Assembly (NCBI GenBank): GCA_020056865.1
Contig: JAGVGX010000197.1
Coordinates: 1-10,221, forward strand
Length of the DNA: 10,221 nucleotides
Source: Desulfobacterales bacterium
Lineage (GTDB): Bacteria > Desulfobacterota > Desulfobacteria > Desulfobacterales > BuS5
Direction: 5' to 3'
Part shown: one piece after another, positions 1-7,383 of the stretch
How the letters are laid out: every line of letters begins with the position of its first letter
Numbering within the stretch: the first letter of the stretch is position 1
Notes under the pieces: generated by a model
What the model saw: only the letters and a program-made list of their open reading frames with translations
Told to the model about the DNA's origin: nothing
Databases searched by the model: none
Made by a program: the position numbers and the translations under genes

Positions 1-1628
<1,628 letters not shown>

Positions 1629-1657
1629 TTAATATGATTTAATTTTAAGTCTTGCAA
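1629..1657 (-). promoter_or_regulatory. Candidate sigma-70 promoter of pyrG
   Basis: On the minus strand TTGCAA (1657-1652) and TATTAA (1634-1629) are separated by exactly 17 bases. Each hexamer matches four of six consensus positions. Transcription would begin near 1622, leaving a leader of about 32 bases before the pyrG ATG. The position just downstream of the preceding operon's terminator fits an independent pyrG promoter. In such AT-rich DNA chance matches are common, so this is tentative. Confidence 0.4.
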
Positions 1658-1676
1658 GGAGTATTTTGTTTTTTTT

Positions 1677-1713
1677 AATAAAAAATCCGCAACCCCTTAC
1701 AGGCTGCGGATTT
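1677..1713 (-). terminator. Factor-independent terminator of the mutase-meaB operon
   Basis: A perfect 9-bp stem pairs AAATCCGCA (1683-1691) with TGCGGATTT (1705-1713), with a 13-base loop that can form a further CC/GG pair. Read on the minus strand the stem runs into TTTTTTATT, the U-tract of an intrinsic terminator. On the plus strand there is no T-run after the stem, so it acts on minus-strand transcripts. It lies 64 bases past the meaB stop and separates that operon from pyrG. Confidence 0.8.
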
Positions 1714-1777
1714 CACGTTACTTATACATGTTTAAAAAAAACAGAATTAAACACAGGCAGACGCTATTGTGTCCATA

Positions 1778-2755
1778 TTATTTTAAAACCAGATATGTTT
1801 TAAACACTTCCTCAACAATTGAATACGGATCATTCTTTCTATCCATGATACTTTGAATATATTCCTTTTTTTTCCCTGTCCCCTTGAGTCCTTTGAAAAC
1901 AAGATGTTGCAGTTCCTCCTGAAAAATAATCCTTAATTCCTGCTCGATCCTCTGAAATTTAACATGATCAATGGCTTTGCTCTCTCGCAAGTAGTCCTGA
2001 TGCTCGGATATTGCTCCTACAAGATCATCAATTCCGGTGATATTGTCAGGCTTGTCTGAAACACATATCGTCTGGATTATTTTCGGCATCCACTTCCCTT
2101 CTTTCACAACAGCGGCTGTCAAAGCACCTTGGAGGTTCCTAAGGCAAGCATTAGCGCCATCAAGGTCTGCCTTGTTCAGCACGATCAGGTCTGCAATTTC
2201 TATTATACCGGCTTTCATTGCCTGGATATCGTCACCCATGCCTGGTGTAAATACCACAAGGCAGGTATGGGCCAGATGAACAATGTCAACTTCATCCTGG
2301 CCTGCCCCAAGCGTTTCCACAATAATAACATCCAAGCCGAATGCTTCAAGCACACGGATGACATCATATGTGGCTCTGGACAAACCTCCAAGATTACCTC
2401 TCGAAGCAAGACTGCGAATAAAAACGCCATTATCCCTTGAATGCTTTCGCATTCGGATACGGTCACCCAGCAAAGCACCGCCTGAAAAAGGGCTGCTTGG
2501 ATCAACCAGCACAACACCTACTTTTTTCCCCTTTGCACGATATTTTCCTATCAAATGATCCGTCAGGGTACTTTTTCCTGCACCACCGGCACCTGTTATT
2601 CCAACAATAAGCGCTTTTCCCGTATGCGGATAAACCCGCTTCATCACATCATGGTGCTCTATTGTTTCATTTTCAACCATCGTTATCAGCTTGGCAACTG
2701 CACGTCGATCTCCGTCGAGAAGCTGCTTGATCATTGCATCAATATCTTTTTTCAT
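1778..2755 (-). CDS. meaB: MeaB/ArgK-type G-protein chaperone of B12-dependent acyl-CoA mutase
   Basis: Family members are GTPases that gate loading of adenosylcobalamin onto methylmalonyl-CoA mutase and related mutases and protect the enzyme from inactivation. At 325 residues this one has the usual length. Visible motifs are the P-loop GITGAGGAGKS (52-62), VDPSSPFSGGALLGDRIRM (84-102) including the switch region, the RSLASRGNLGGLS segment (114-126), ETLGAGQDEVD (147-157), and the guanine-specificity NKAD (194-197). The C-terminal third is helical, as expected for the dimerisation arm. The start at 2755 is five bases after the stop of the cobalamin-binding subunit, with only a weak AGAGAA ribosome site, which suggests translational coupling. 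It is the last gene of the operon and is followed by a terminator. Its position makes the neighbouring mutase its likely client. Confidence 0.95.
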   Translation of the reverse strand: MKKDIDAMIKQLLDGDRRAVAKLITMVENETIEHHDVMKRVYPHTGKALIVGITGAGGAGKSTLTDHLIGKYRAKGKKVGVVLVDPSSPFSGGALLGDRIRMRKHSRDNGVFIRSLASRGNLGGLSRATYDVIRVLEAFGLDVIIVETLGAGQDEVDIVHLAHTCLVVFTPGMGDDIQAMKAGIIEIADLIVLNKADLDGANACLRNLQGALTAAVVKEGKWMPKIIQTICVSDKPDNITGIDDLVGAISEHQDYLRESKAIDHVKFQRIEQELRIIFQEELQHLVFKGLKGTGKKKEYIQSIMDRKNDPYSIVEEVFKTYLVLK

Positions 2756-2760
2756 AGTAT

Positions 2761-3162
2761 CTATTCTCTAACATTTTCTTTAATAAATTCAATAAATTCA
2801 CTGGAAAGTGACCCTGCCCTGAACACTTTTGAAACACCCATCTCCGCCATGATAGGAATATCTTCAACAGGTATGGTTCCTCCGGCAATAAGCAATACAT
2901 CATCCAAGCCGTTTGCCTTCATCTGTTCAACAATTTTTGGAGTAAAAATAAGCTGCTCTCCTGAAAGGTAGCTCAAACCCAGCACATCTGCATCCTCATC
3001 AATCACAGCCTGAACGATATCTTCCACCTGATTAAACATCCCAAGGTAAACAACTTCCATGCCGGCCTCCTTAAGCAAGGCAACGACAACCTTCGCCCCC
3101 CTGTCATGACCATCAAGACCCACCTTTGTAACAATTACTTTAATTTTCTTCTCTTTTACCAT
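2761..3162 (-). CDS. Cobalamin-binding small subunit of a methylmalonyl-CoA-mutase-type enzyme
   Basis: A 133-residue stand-alone B12-binding domain, the size of separate small subunits of isobutyryl-CoA and 2-hydroxyisobutyryl-CoA mutases. The signature LDGHDRG (16-22) supplies His19, the lower axial ligand of cobalt. Lys13 and Asp17 occupy the positions of Lys604 and Asp608 of the P. shermanii enzyme. GLSYLSG (62-68) and GGTIP (94-98) are the other two cofactor-tail contacts. Near the C-terminus RAGS (115-118) stands where GPGT is usual, a mild departure. It is expected to pair with the large subunit encoded 78 bases upstream to form the active enzyme. A purine-rich AGGGGG ribosome site lies about 10 bases before the ATG at 3162. 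The gap to the large subunit is wider than the 5-base gap to meaB. Confidence 0.93.
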   Translation of the reverse strand: MVKEKKIKVIVTKVGLDGHDRGAKVVVALLKEAGMEVVYLGMFNQVEDIVQAVIDEDADVLGLSYLSGEQLIFTPKIVEQMKANGLDDVLLIAGGTIPVEDIPIMAEMGVSKVFRAGSLSSEFIEFIKENVRE

Positions 3163-3240
3163 GGTAAATATACCCCCTGAAATTTTTTCACAATTGCTCT
3201 TTATAAAATTAACAGCTCGTTTTTACCTAATATAATATTA

Positions 3241-4938
3241 CTAAAATTTAAAAGGAGATGATATTATTTCCATAGGGTCATAATGATGGCCATATACTTC
3301 GCGAACCGTACCAACAAGCTCTGCCGTAGTTGCATATGCCTTTGTCGCCTCTATCATTGCAGGAAGCGTATTTTTGCCTGCTTTGGCATCATCTTTAAGC
3401 CGTCTCATTGCAACCATCAACGTATCCATGTTCCGTGTACGCTTCAATTCTTTTACTTCCTCAATCTGTTGCTTGCCGGATTCAGGTGAAACCCGCTGAA
3501 CGCCTAAAGGTGTAGATTTTTCCAGTTCAGACTTGAAAATATTTACACCCACAATCAGTTTTTCACCATTTTCAATCTCTTTTTGTCGATTCAGGCCTTC
3601 GTCATCAAATTTTCGATCCAGCCATTCAGTCCGGATGGCCTCTCTCATCCCGCCGATATCGTCAACTTCCTGCATAATCTTTACAACTTCACTTTCAATT
3701 TTGTCTGTAAGGCTTTCCACATAATATGAACCGCCCAAAGGATCTGCAACATTGGTAACTCCGGTTTCATAAGCTAAAATCTGTTGTGTTCTTAATGCCT
3801 GGAGGTGCGACGGCTCGGTTGGTAAACACATCGGCTCGTCATACGAGCAGCAATGAAGCGATTGAACGCCGCCAAGTACAGCGGCCAGGGCCTGATATCC
3901 CACACGGATCAGATTGTTCAGTGGCTGCTGAGGCATCAGCGAGCACCCTGAGGTATGAACGGCAAAACGAAAATGCATTGAACGAGGATCTTTTGCCCCG
4001 TATTTTTCTTTCATAAATCTTGCCCACATTCTTCTGGCAGCCCGAATTTTAGCAACTTCTTCAAAAAGATCAATATGACAAGCCACATAAAAAGTAAATC
4101 TTGGTGCAAACTGATCAATGTCAAGCCCTCTTCTGATCAGTTCTTCAACATAACACATGGCAATGCCGAAACCGAAAGCAACTTCCTGGGTTGCGGTAAT
4201 TCCCTGTTCTCGTAAATCATACATATTTACAGTGGTATAATACCATTTTGGAAGATTCAAGGTGCAGTATTCCATAACATCGCAGCCAAGCTTAAGTGAC
4301 ATATCTACAGGAGCTGCTGGCTTGAAACCGCAATACCCGAAGTGAAGCGGGTCATTTTGAATGGAACCACGCAGCTGCTTTAAGTCAAATCCCCTTTGTT
4401 CAGCAACAGCAACATACTGGGCCATTGTTGCAGCCGCTGCAGGAGACGCGGTAATCAGCGACCAGCTCACCCTGTCTAATGGAATATCTTTGGTCAACAC
4501 CTCCATATCTTTTATGGATGTAATATTTACACCGGTTAATCCCACTTCATTGGCAGCCCAAGGATGATCCGCATCCAGACCCATCTCATAGGTCACGTCT
4601 GCTATGGTATTTAATCCAGTTCCACCCTGTTCAGCGAGATATTTCAAACGTTCATGGGTGTCGGCAGGCGACCCTATGCCAACAACTTCTCTTTTTGTCC
4701 ATAACCGCCCCCGAAACATATTTGCATGGATACCTCTTGTAAAAGGATATTCACCGGCGTTTCCGATTTTTTCCTTGTAGCTCTTGGCATCCCCCGCATC
4801 TTCCGGGCCGTAAATCTCTTTGGTGTCAAGACCAGACCATGTTTTAAAACTGCTTGGTTTTTCATAGTAACCCTTAAGGTACTTTTCCCAGTCTTCTTCA
4901 CATAAGACCTCTTTTTCTACGTCTTCTGTCTGACCCAT
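3241..4938 (-). CDS. Acyl-CoA mutase large (catalytic) subunit, methylmalonyl-CoA mutase family, substrate uncertain
   Basis: A 565-residue TIM-barrel subunit of an adenosylcobalamin-dependent acyl-CoA carbon-skeleton mutase; the B12 domain is supplied by the next gene. Length matches separate large subunits of the isobutyryl- and 2-hydroxyisobutyryl-CoA mutase type. Family landmarks are YPFTRG (64-69), LDADHP (121-126), GSIQND (191-196), QFAPRFTF (276-283), the conserved TSG (329-331), the QSLH segment (359-362) with DEP (367-369), and DPLGGSYYVE (399-408). Substrate-pocket positions differ from methylmalonyl-CoA mutase: Phe75 for Tyr89, Lys216 for Arg207, Asp241 for His244. Automatic annotation would say methylmalonyl-CoA mutase, but I doubt that substrate. 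The start at 4938 has a strong GGGAGG site eight or nine bases upstream (4947-4952). It is the first gene of the operon and faces a TetR gene. Family assignment is very sure; the reaction is not. Confidence 0.92.
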   Translation of the reverse strand: MGQTEDVEKEVLCEEDWEKYLKGYYEKPSSFKTWSGLDTKEIYGPEDAGDAKSYKEKIGNAGEYPFTRGIHANMFRGRLWTKREVVGIGSPADTHERLKYLAEQGGTGLNTIADVTYEMGLDADHPWAANEVGLTGVNITSIKDMEVLTKDIPLDRVSWSLITASPAAAATMAQYVAVAEQRGFDLKQLRGSIQNDPLHFGYCGFKPAAPVDMSLKLGCDVMEYCTLNLPKWYYTTVNMYDLREQGITATQEVAFGFGIAMCYVEELIRRGLDIDQFAPRFTFYVACHIDLFEEVAKIRAARRMWARFMKEKYGAKDPRSMHFRFAVHTSGCSLMPQQPLNNLIRVGYQALAAVLGGVQSLHCCSYDEPMCLPTEPSHLQALRTQQILAYETGVTNVADPLGGSYYVESLTDKIESEVVKIMQEVDDIGGMREAIRTEWLDRKFDDEGLNRQKEIENGEKLIVGVNIFKSELEKSTPLGVQRVSPESGKQQIEEVKELKRTRNMDTLMVAMRRLKDDAKAGKNTLPAMIEATKAYATTAELVGTVREVYGHHYDPMEIISSPFKF

Positions 4939-5008
4939 TCGCTCATCCTCCCTTTTATATATATTATATTTACAGGATTCATTAAATTTACATTTACATA
5001 TTGTATAC

Positions 5009-5037
5009 TATATATAAGATAGACAAATAAAATTCAA
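5009..5037 (-). promoter_or_regulatory. Candidate sigma-70 promoter of the mutase operon
   Basis: On the minus strand TTGAAT (5037-5032) and TATATA (5014-5009) are 17 bases apart, each matching four of six consensus bases. Initiation near 5002 would give a leader of roughly 65 bases before the ATG at 4938. Overlapping TATA-like strings around GTATAC (5003-5008) offer alternatives, so the exact -10 box is uncertain. Confidence 0.35.
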
Positions 5038-5094
5038 TTTTTTTTTGTCCACCCCTTATTTTTTCCATTTTTTTATCCTCTTTTTTATACCTGG

Positions 5095-5120
5095 TTTTAC
5101 AATTTGTTTTTACAATTTAT
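5095..5120 (+). repeat. Two tandem 13-bp copies, TTTTACAATTTGT and TTTTACAATTTAT
   Basis: Positions 5095-5107 and 5108-5120 match at 12 of 13 bases, directly abutting. Shorter TTTACA strings recur nearer the mutase start (about 4970-4996). The 13-bp spacing does not keep the copies on one helix face. This could be a regulator or IHF-like contact site, or simple low-complexity expansion; nothing in the sequence decides. Confidence 0.5.
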
Positions 5121-5169
5121 ATTTCTAATTCAAACACAATAAGCTGTTGCATAATCGTTTGAGTTTTAA

Positions 5170-5196
5170 TTTTCGTGCATGGTATATTAACGAAAA
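5170..5196. promoter_or_regulatory. Inverted repeat TTTTCGT-N13-ACGAAAA, possible operator
   Basis: Two perfect 7-bp arms at 5170-5176 and 5190-5196 enclose 13 bases, giving a centre-to-centre spacing of 20 bases, about two helical turns. This is a geometry seen for dimeric repressors. The CG-containing arms stand out in the surrounding AT-rich DNA. Assignment to the adjacent TetR-type regulator is inference. Confidence 0.4.
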
Positions 5197-5231
5197 ATAT
5201 AATTGAATCAAAAATTTATTGTTGACTAAAA

Positions 5232-5249
5232 AAAATGCACGTGCAATTT
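5232..5249. promoter_or_regulatory. Palindrome centred on TGCACGTGCA, candidate TetR-type operator
   Basis: TGCACGTGCA (5236-5245) is a perfect 10-bp palindrome. It extends on both sides, after one mismatched pair, to AAAATGCACGTGCAATTT (5232-5249), so 16 of 18 positions are symmetric. It is the most GC-rich word in the intergenic region and so unlikely to arise by base composition. A TTGACT string sits immediately to its left (5222-5227), though I found no convincing -10 box to go with it. Compact palindromes of 15-20 bp are typical TetR-family operators, making this the best candidate here. Confidence 0.5.
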
Positions 5250-5277
5250 ATGAAAGAATTTTCTAAAATAAACTTCG

Positions 5278-5301
5278 TCAATATCTAATTGTGAATATTG
5301 A
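5278..5301. promoter_or_regulatory. Inverted repeat TCAATAT-N10-ATATTGA, possible operator
   Basis: Perfect 7-bp arms at 5278-5284 and 5295-5301 are separated by 10 bases. The arms are AT-rich, so chance occurrence is more likely than for the CACGTG palindrome to its left. It lies between the palindrome and the TetR promoter candidate, a sensible place for autoregulation. Confidence 0.3.
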
Positions 5302-5365
5302 AATAAGTTTGAGTCTCTTTTTAAACCATCTTGTTTTTTCTAAAACAAAACTGGTTATTTTTGAT

Positions 5366-5394
5366 TTGTCATATGCTAAGGCAAAATACATACT
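5366..5394 (+). promoter_or_regulatory. Candidate sigma-70 promoter of the TetR-type gene
   Basis: TTGTCA (5366-5371, five of six consensus matches) and CATACT (5389-5394, four of six) are separated by 17 bases. Initiation near 5401 would leave a leader of about 29 bases before the ATG at 5430. It is the best promoter match upstream of this gene, but it remains a pattern call. Confidence 0.45.
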
Positions 5395-5429
5395 TTATAT
5401 TAACAAACATGGGAACATGAATAAAAAAA

Positions 5430-6182
5430 ATGAGTAATTATAATAATTTCAGAGGATTAGATAAGAGTTTAAGGCTTCAGAAAATCATTGATGTCTCAAT
5501 AGATCTTTTCCATAAAAAAGGCTACAAATCGACCACCCTTGATGATGTTTCAAAAGAGCTGGGCGTAACAAAAGCAGCTTTGTATCACTATGTGTCCAGC
5601 AAGGAAAACCTGCTTTCCATTATTTTTATTCAGGGTCTTGAATATATTTTTAAAAACATAAAAAAAATTACGTCAATGGATATTACTCCTGACAAAAAAA
5701 TGAGATTGCTTATTCGAAATCACATAAAAGAAATTATTATTAAATCATTACCACTGCTTGCGGTTTTTTTTGCAGAAGAAATCCAGCTTTCAGAAAAAGA
5801 TTATAAAAAAATACAGGACGGAAAGAAAAAATACAACCAAATCATAGAAGACATATTAACCGAAGGAATTCAGCAGGGGGTTTTCATAAAATGCGACCCT
5901 CAATTAATGACGTTTGGGATTATTGGAATGTGCAACTGGATACATAAATGGTACAAATACGAAAAAACGCCATATACCCCGGACCAGATTGCCGATCACT
6001 TTGTCAATATCCTGGAAGCCGGATATATAAAGAAAGAAAAGGGAGATAATGAAGCACAATTGACACAATCAAGTACCATGGCAGAGGAGTATATCCCATC
6101 AACCAAAGAAAATGCCCTGAAAACAATAAAAACACAATGCAAAGCATTAATCAATCTTATTGAGCAGGTTGAGCAGACCTGA
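5430..6182 (+). CDS. TetR/AcrR-type transcriptional regulator with extended C-terminus
   Basis: A 250-residue one-component regulator, longer than the common 190-220. The N-terminal DNA-binding domain is clear: helix 1 around LRLQKIIDVSIDLFHKKGY (14-32), then the helix-turn-helix TTLDDVSKELGVTKAALYHYV (residues 35-55) and SSKENLL (56-62). The ligand domain ends with a GMCNWIHKWYKYEKTPYTPDQIADHFV pattern (166-192), which resembles KstR2-like acyl-CoA-sensing members; this is from memory. Residues about 203-250 form an additional tail, a polar linker then a helical stretch. The start is fixed by the domain, but the ribosome site is poor: GGGA lies 15 bases upstream across an A8 run. Divergent from the mutase operon, it is its likely regulator, probably a repressor relieved by an acyl-CoA. 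It is lysine- and AT-rich compared with its neighbours. Confidence 0.9.
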   Translation: MSNYNNFRGLDKSLRLQKIIDVSIDLFHKKGYKSTTLDDVSKELGVTKAALYHYVSSKENLLSIIFIQGLEYIFKNIKKITSMDITPDKKMRLLIRNHIKEIIIKSLPLLAVFFAEEIQLSEKDYKKIQDGKKKYNQIIEDILTEGIQQGVFIKCDPQLMTFGIIGMCNWIHKWYKYEKTPYTPDQIADHFVNILEAGYIKKEKGDNEAQLTQSSTMAEEYIPSTKENALKTIKTQCKALINLIEQVEQT

Positions 6183-6183
6183 T

Positions 6184-7383
6184 TCATTTCAAAGAAACGT
6201 TCTTGCCTGGACCACTGTCTGACCTTTTATATGAACAAAAAAGGAAAAAGACGACCCCAAACATCATGATGACGGCACCCAATAAAAACGACCCATTAAG
6301 TTTATAAAAATCCATCATGATACCTGCAATAAAAGCCCCTATCACCATGCCAAAACTGTGAGCCATTGTTATAATACCCATAACAGTACCTATTGCTTCT
6401 TTTTTTTCTCCTTTAATAAGAATCAGTGCCATAAGTGAAGGCATTGACACACCGCCGCCTATCCCGAAAAGAAGATTGGCAAGAAAAAGATCAAAATATC
6501 CACTCGCATGAACATATACAACAAAGGCACAAACTGAAATCCCCCCCCCAAGAACAACAAACGCCGTTTTATTAAATCTGTCTGCAAGGTAGCCCATGGG
6601 AATCTGGAGCAGGCCACTGACAACAACGCCAAGCATCACGAGAAATCCTATAGACGAACTTGAAAGCGACATCATGTCATCTGCATAAACAGGTAAAAAC
6701 CCCCAAATAATTCCAATACATGTTGCATAGGAAAATCTGAAAATAAAAAGCCCTATGATATCTATATCACCGAGAAGCACCGTCCACTCGGTTAAGCCAT
6801 TGGTGTGAACAATGATTTTTTCAGACTTCAAGGGAGGCAGAAAAATAACACTTGCAAAAAACCCTGACAACGCCATCATCCCCATACACCAAAATGCTGC
6901 GTTAAGGCTGAATATGTCATTAATGATCCCTCCCATCAAAGGGCCAAGGCTGAGGCCGAAAAATACCGCCATGTTAAAAAGCCCCATCACCCATCCTTCT
7001 TGGCCGGAAGGTGTGATATCACCTACATATGCTTGCGTAACCGGCAAAATCATCGCAGAAGCCACCCCCTGAAGCAGTCGAATGCCGATAAGCGTTTCGA
7101 TACTTTTTGCGTATAAGAAAGCTATAGATATGATTGCATAGGACAACAGGCCTATAACGATAAGCATCTTTCGTCCTTTTTTATCTGAAAGTCTACCAAA
7201 ATAGGGCAAAAAAATTGTCCTTGATAATGAAAATGCCCCGAATATGCAAGCGATGTAAAACCCGCTGGCACCTAAGTCATGGGCATAAACAGGCAATAGC
7301 GGGACAACGATGCCCACGCCTGTCACTGCGGCAAATATTGAAAAAAAAAGCGTGCCGAAAATTTTACGATCAGATTTATTCAT
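6184..7383 (-). CDS. MFS transporter, drug:proton-antiporter-like, 12 membrane segments
   Basis: A 399-residue inner-membrane major facilitator with about twelve hydrophobic segments and a short hydrophilic centre (near 184-200). Motif A of the family is GRLSDKKGRK (63-72) in the loop after helix 2, repeated in weaker form as GYLADRFNK (264-272) in the second half. Helix 4 carries RLLQGVASAMILPV (102-115) and helix 5 the antiporter motif GLSLGPLMGG (143-152), which points to an exporter driven by proton exchange. The substrate cannot be told. The ATG at 7383 lies inside the end of the radical SAM gene (8-bp overlap, ATGAATAA), so translation is probably coupled. The coding strand has nine consecutive G at residues 279-281. 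The stop is one base from that of the convergent TetR gene. Confidence 0.92.
   Translation of the reverse strand: MNKSDRKIFGTLFFSIFAAVTGVGIVVPLLPVYAHDLGASGFYIACIFGAFSLSRTIFLPYFGRLSDKKGRKMLIVIGLLSYAIISIAFLYAKSIETLIGIRLLQGVASAMILPVTQAYVGDITPSGQEGWVMGLFNMAVFFGLSLGPLMGGIINDIFSLNAAFWCMGMMALSGFFASVIFLPPLKSEKIIVHTNGLTEWTVLLGDIDIIGLFIFRFSYATCIGIIWGFLPVYADDMMSLSSSSIGFLVMLGVVVSGLLQIPMGYLADRFNKTAFVVLGGGISVCAFVVYVHASGYFDLFLANLLFGIGGGVSMPSLMALILIKGEKKEAIGTVMGIITMAHSFGMVIGAFIAGIMMDFYKLNGSFLLGAVIMMFGVVFFLFCSYKRSDSGPGKNVSLK
6541..6549 (-). repeat. G9 homopolymer inside the MFS coding strand
   Basis: Nine uninterrupted C on the plus strand encode three consecutive glycines (GGG GGG GGG, residues 279-281). 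Loss of one G leads to a stop 27 codons beyond the run, gain of one leads to a stop 17 codons beyond. Either shift truncates the protein after about two thirds of its length. Mixed glycine codons would avoid such a run. Confidence 0.9.

Larger units (their letters stand above)
4939..5429. promoter_or_regulatory. AT-rich divergent regulatory region between mutase operon and TetR gene
   Basis: This 491-bp gene-free stretch separates two divergent transcription units. It is markedly richer in A and T than the coding regions and is full of T-runs on the plus strand (for example 5038-5046). It contains promoter-like elements at both ends, a 13-bp tandem repeat, and three inverted repeats listed separately. 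No open reading frame with a plausible ribosome site and protein-like composition was seen. It is the natural place for operators of the TetR-type regulator, and its length leaves room for more than one regulator. Confidence 0.7.

Noticed and set aside
2037..2558. Several open frames on both strands within meaB
   Set aside because: They are out-of-frame shadows of meaB, whose frame carries every expected GTPase motif.
5222..5251. TTGACT as a -35 box of a plus-strand promoter across the palindrome
   Set aside because: No acceptable -10 hexamer lies 16-18 bases downstream; only a poor TTTATG at 19 bases.
4939..5429. Riboswitch (for example cobalamin) ahead of the B12-dependent operon
   Set aside because: The leader after the proposed start point is only about 65 bases of AT-rich sequence, with no B12-box-like conserved core or stable stem.
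6541..6549. G9 run as a sequencing error causing a hidden frameshift
   Set aside because: The MFS frame on both sides of the run is consistent with family topology, so the nine-base length is in frame as given.
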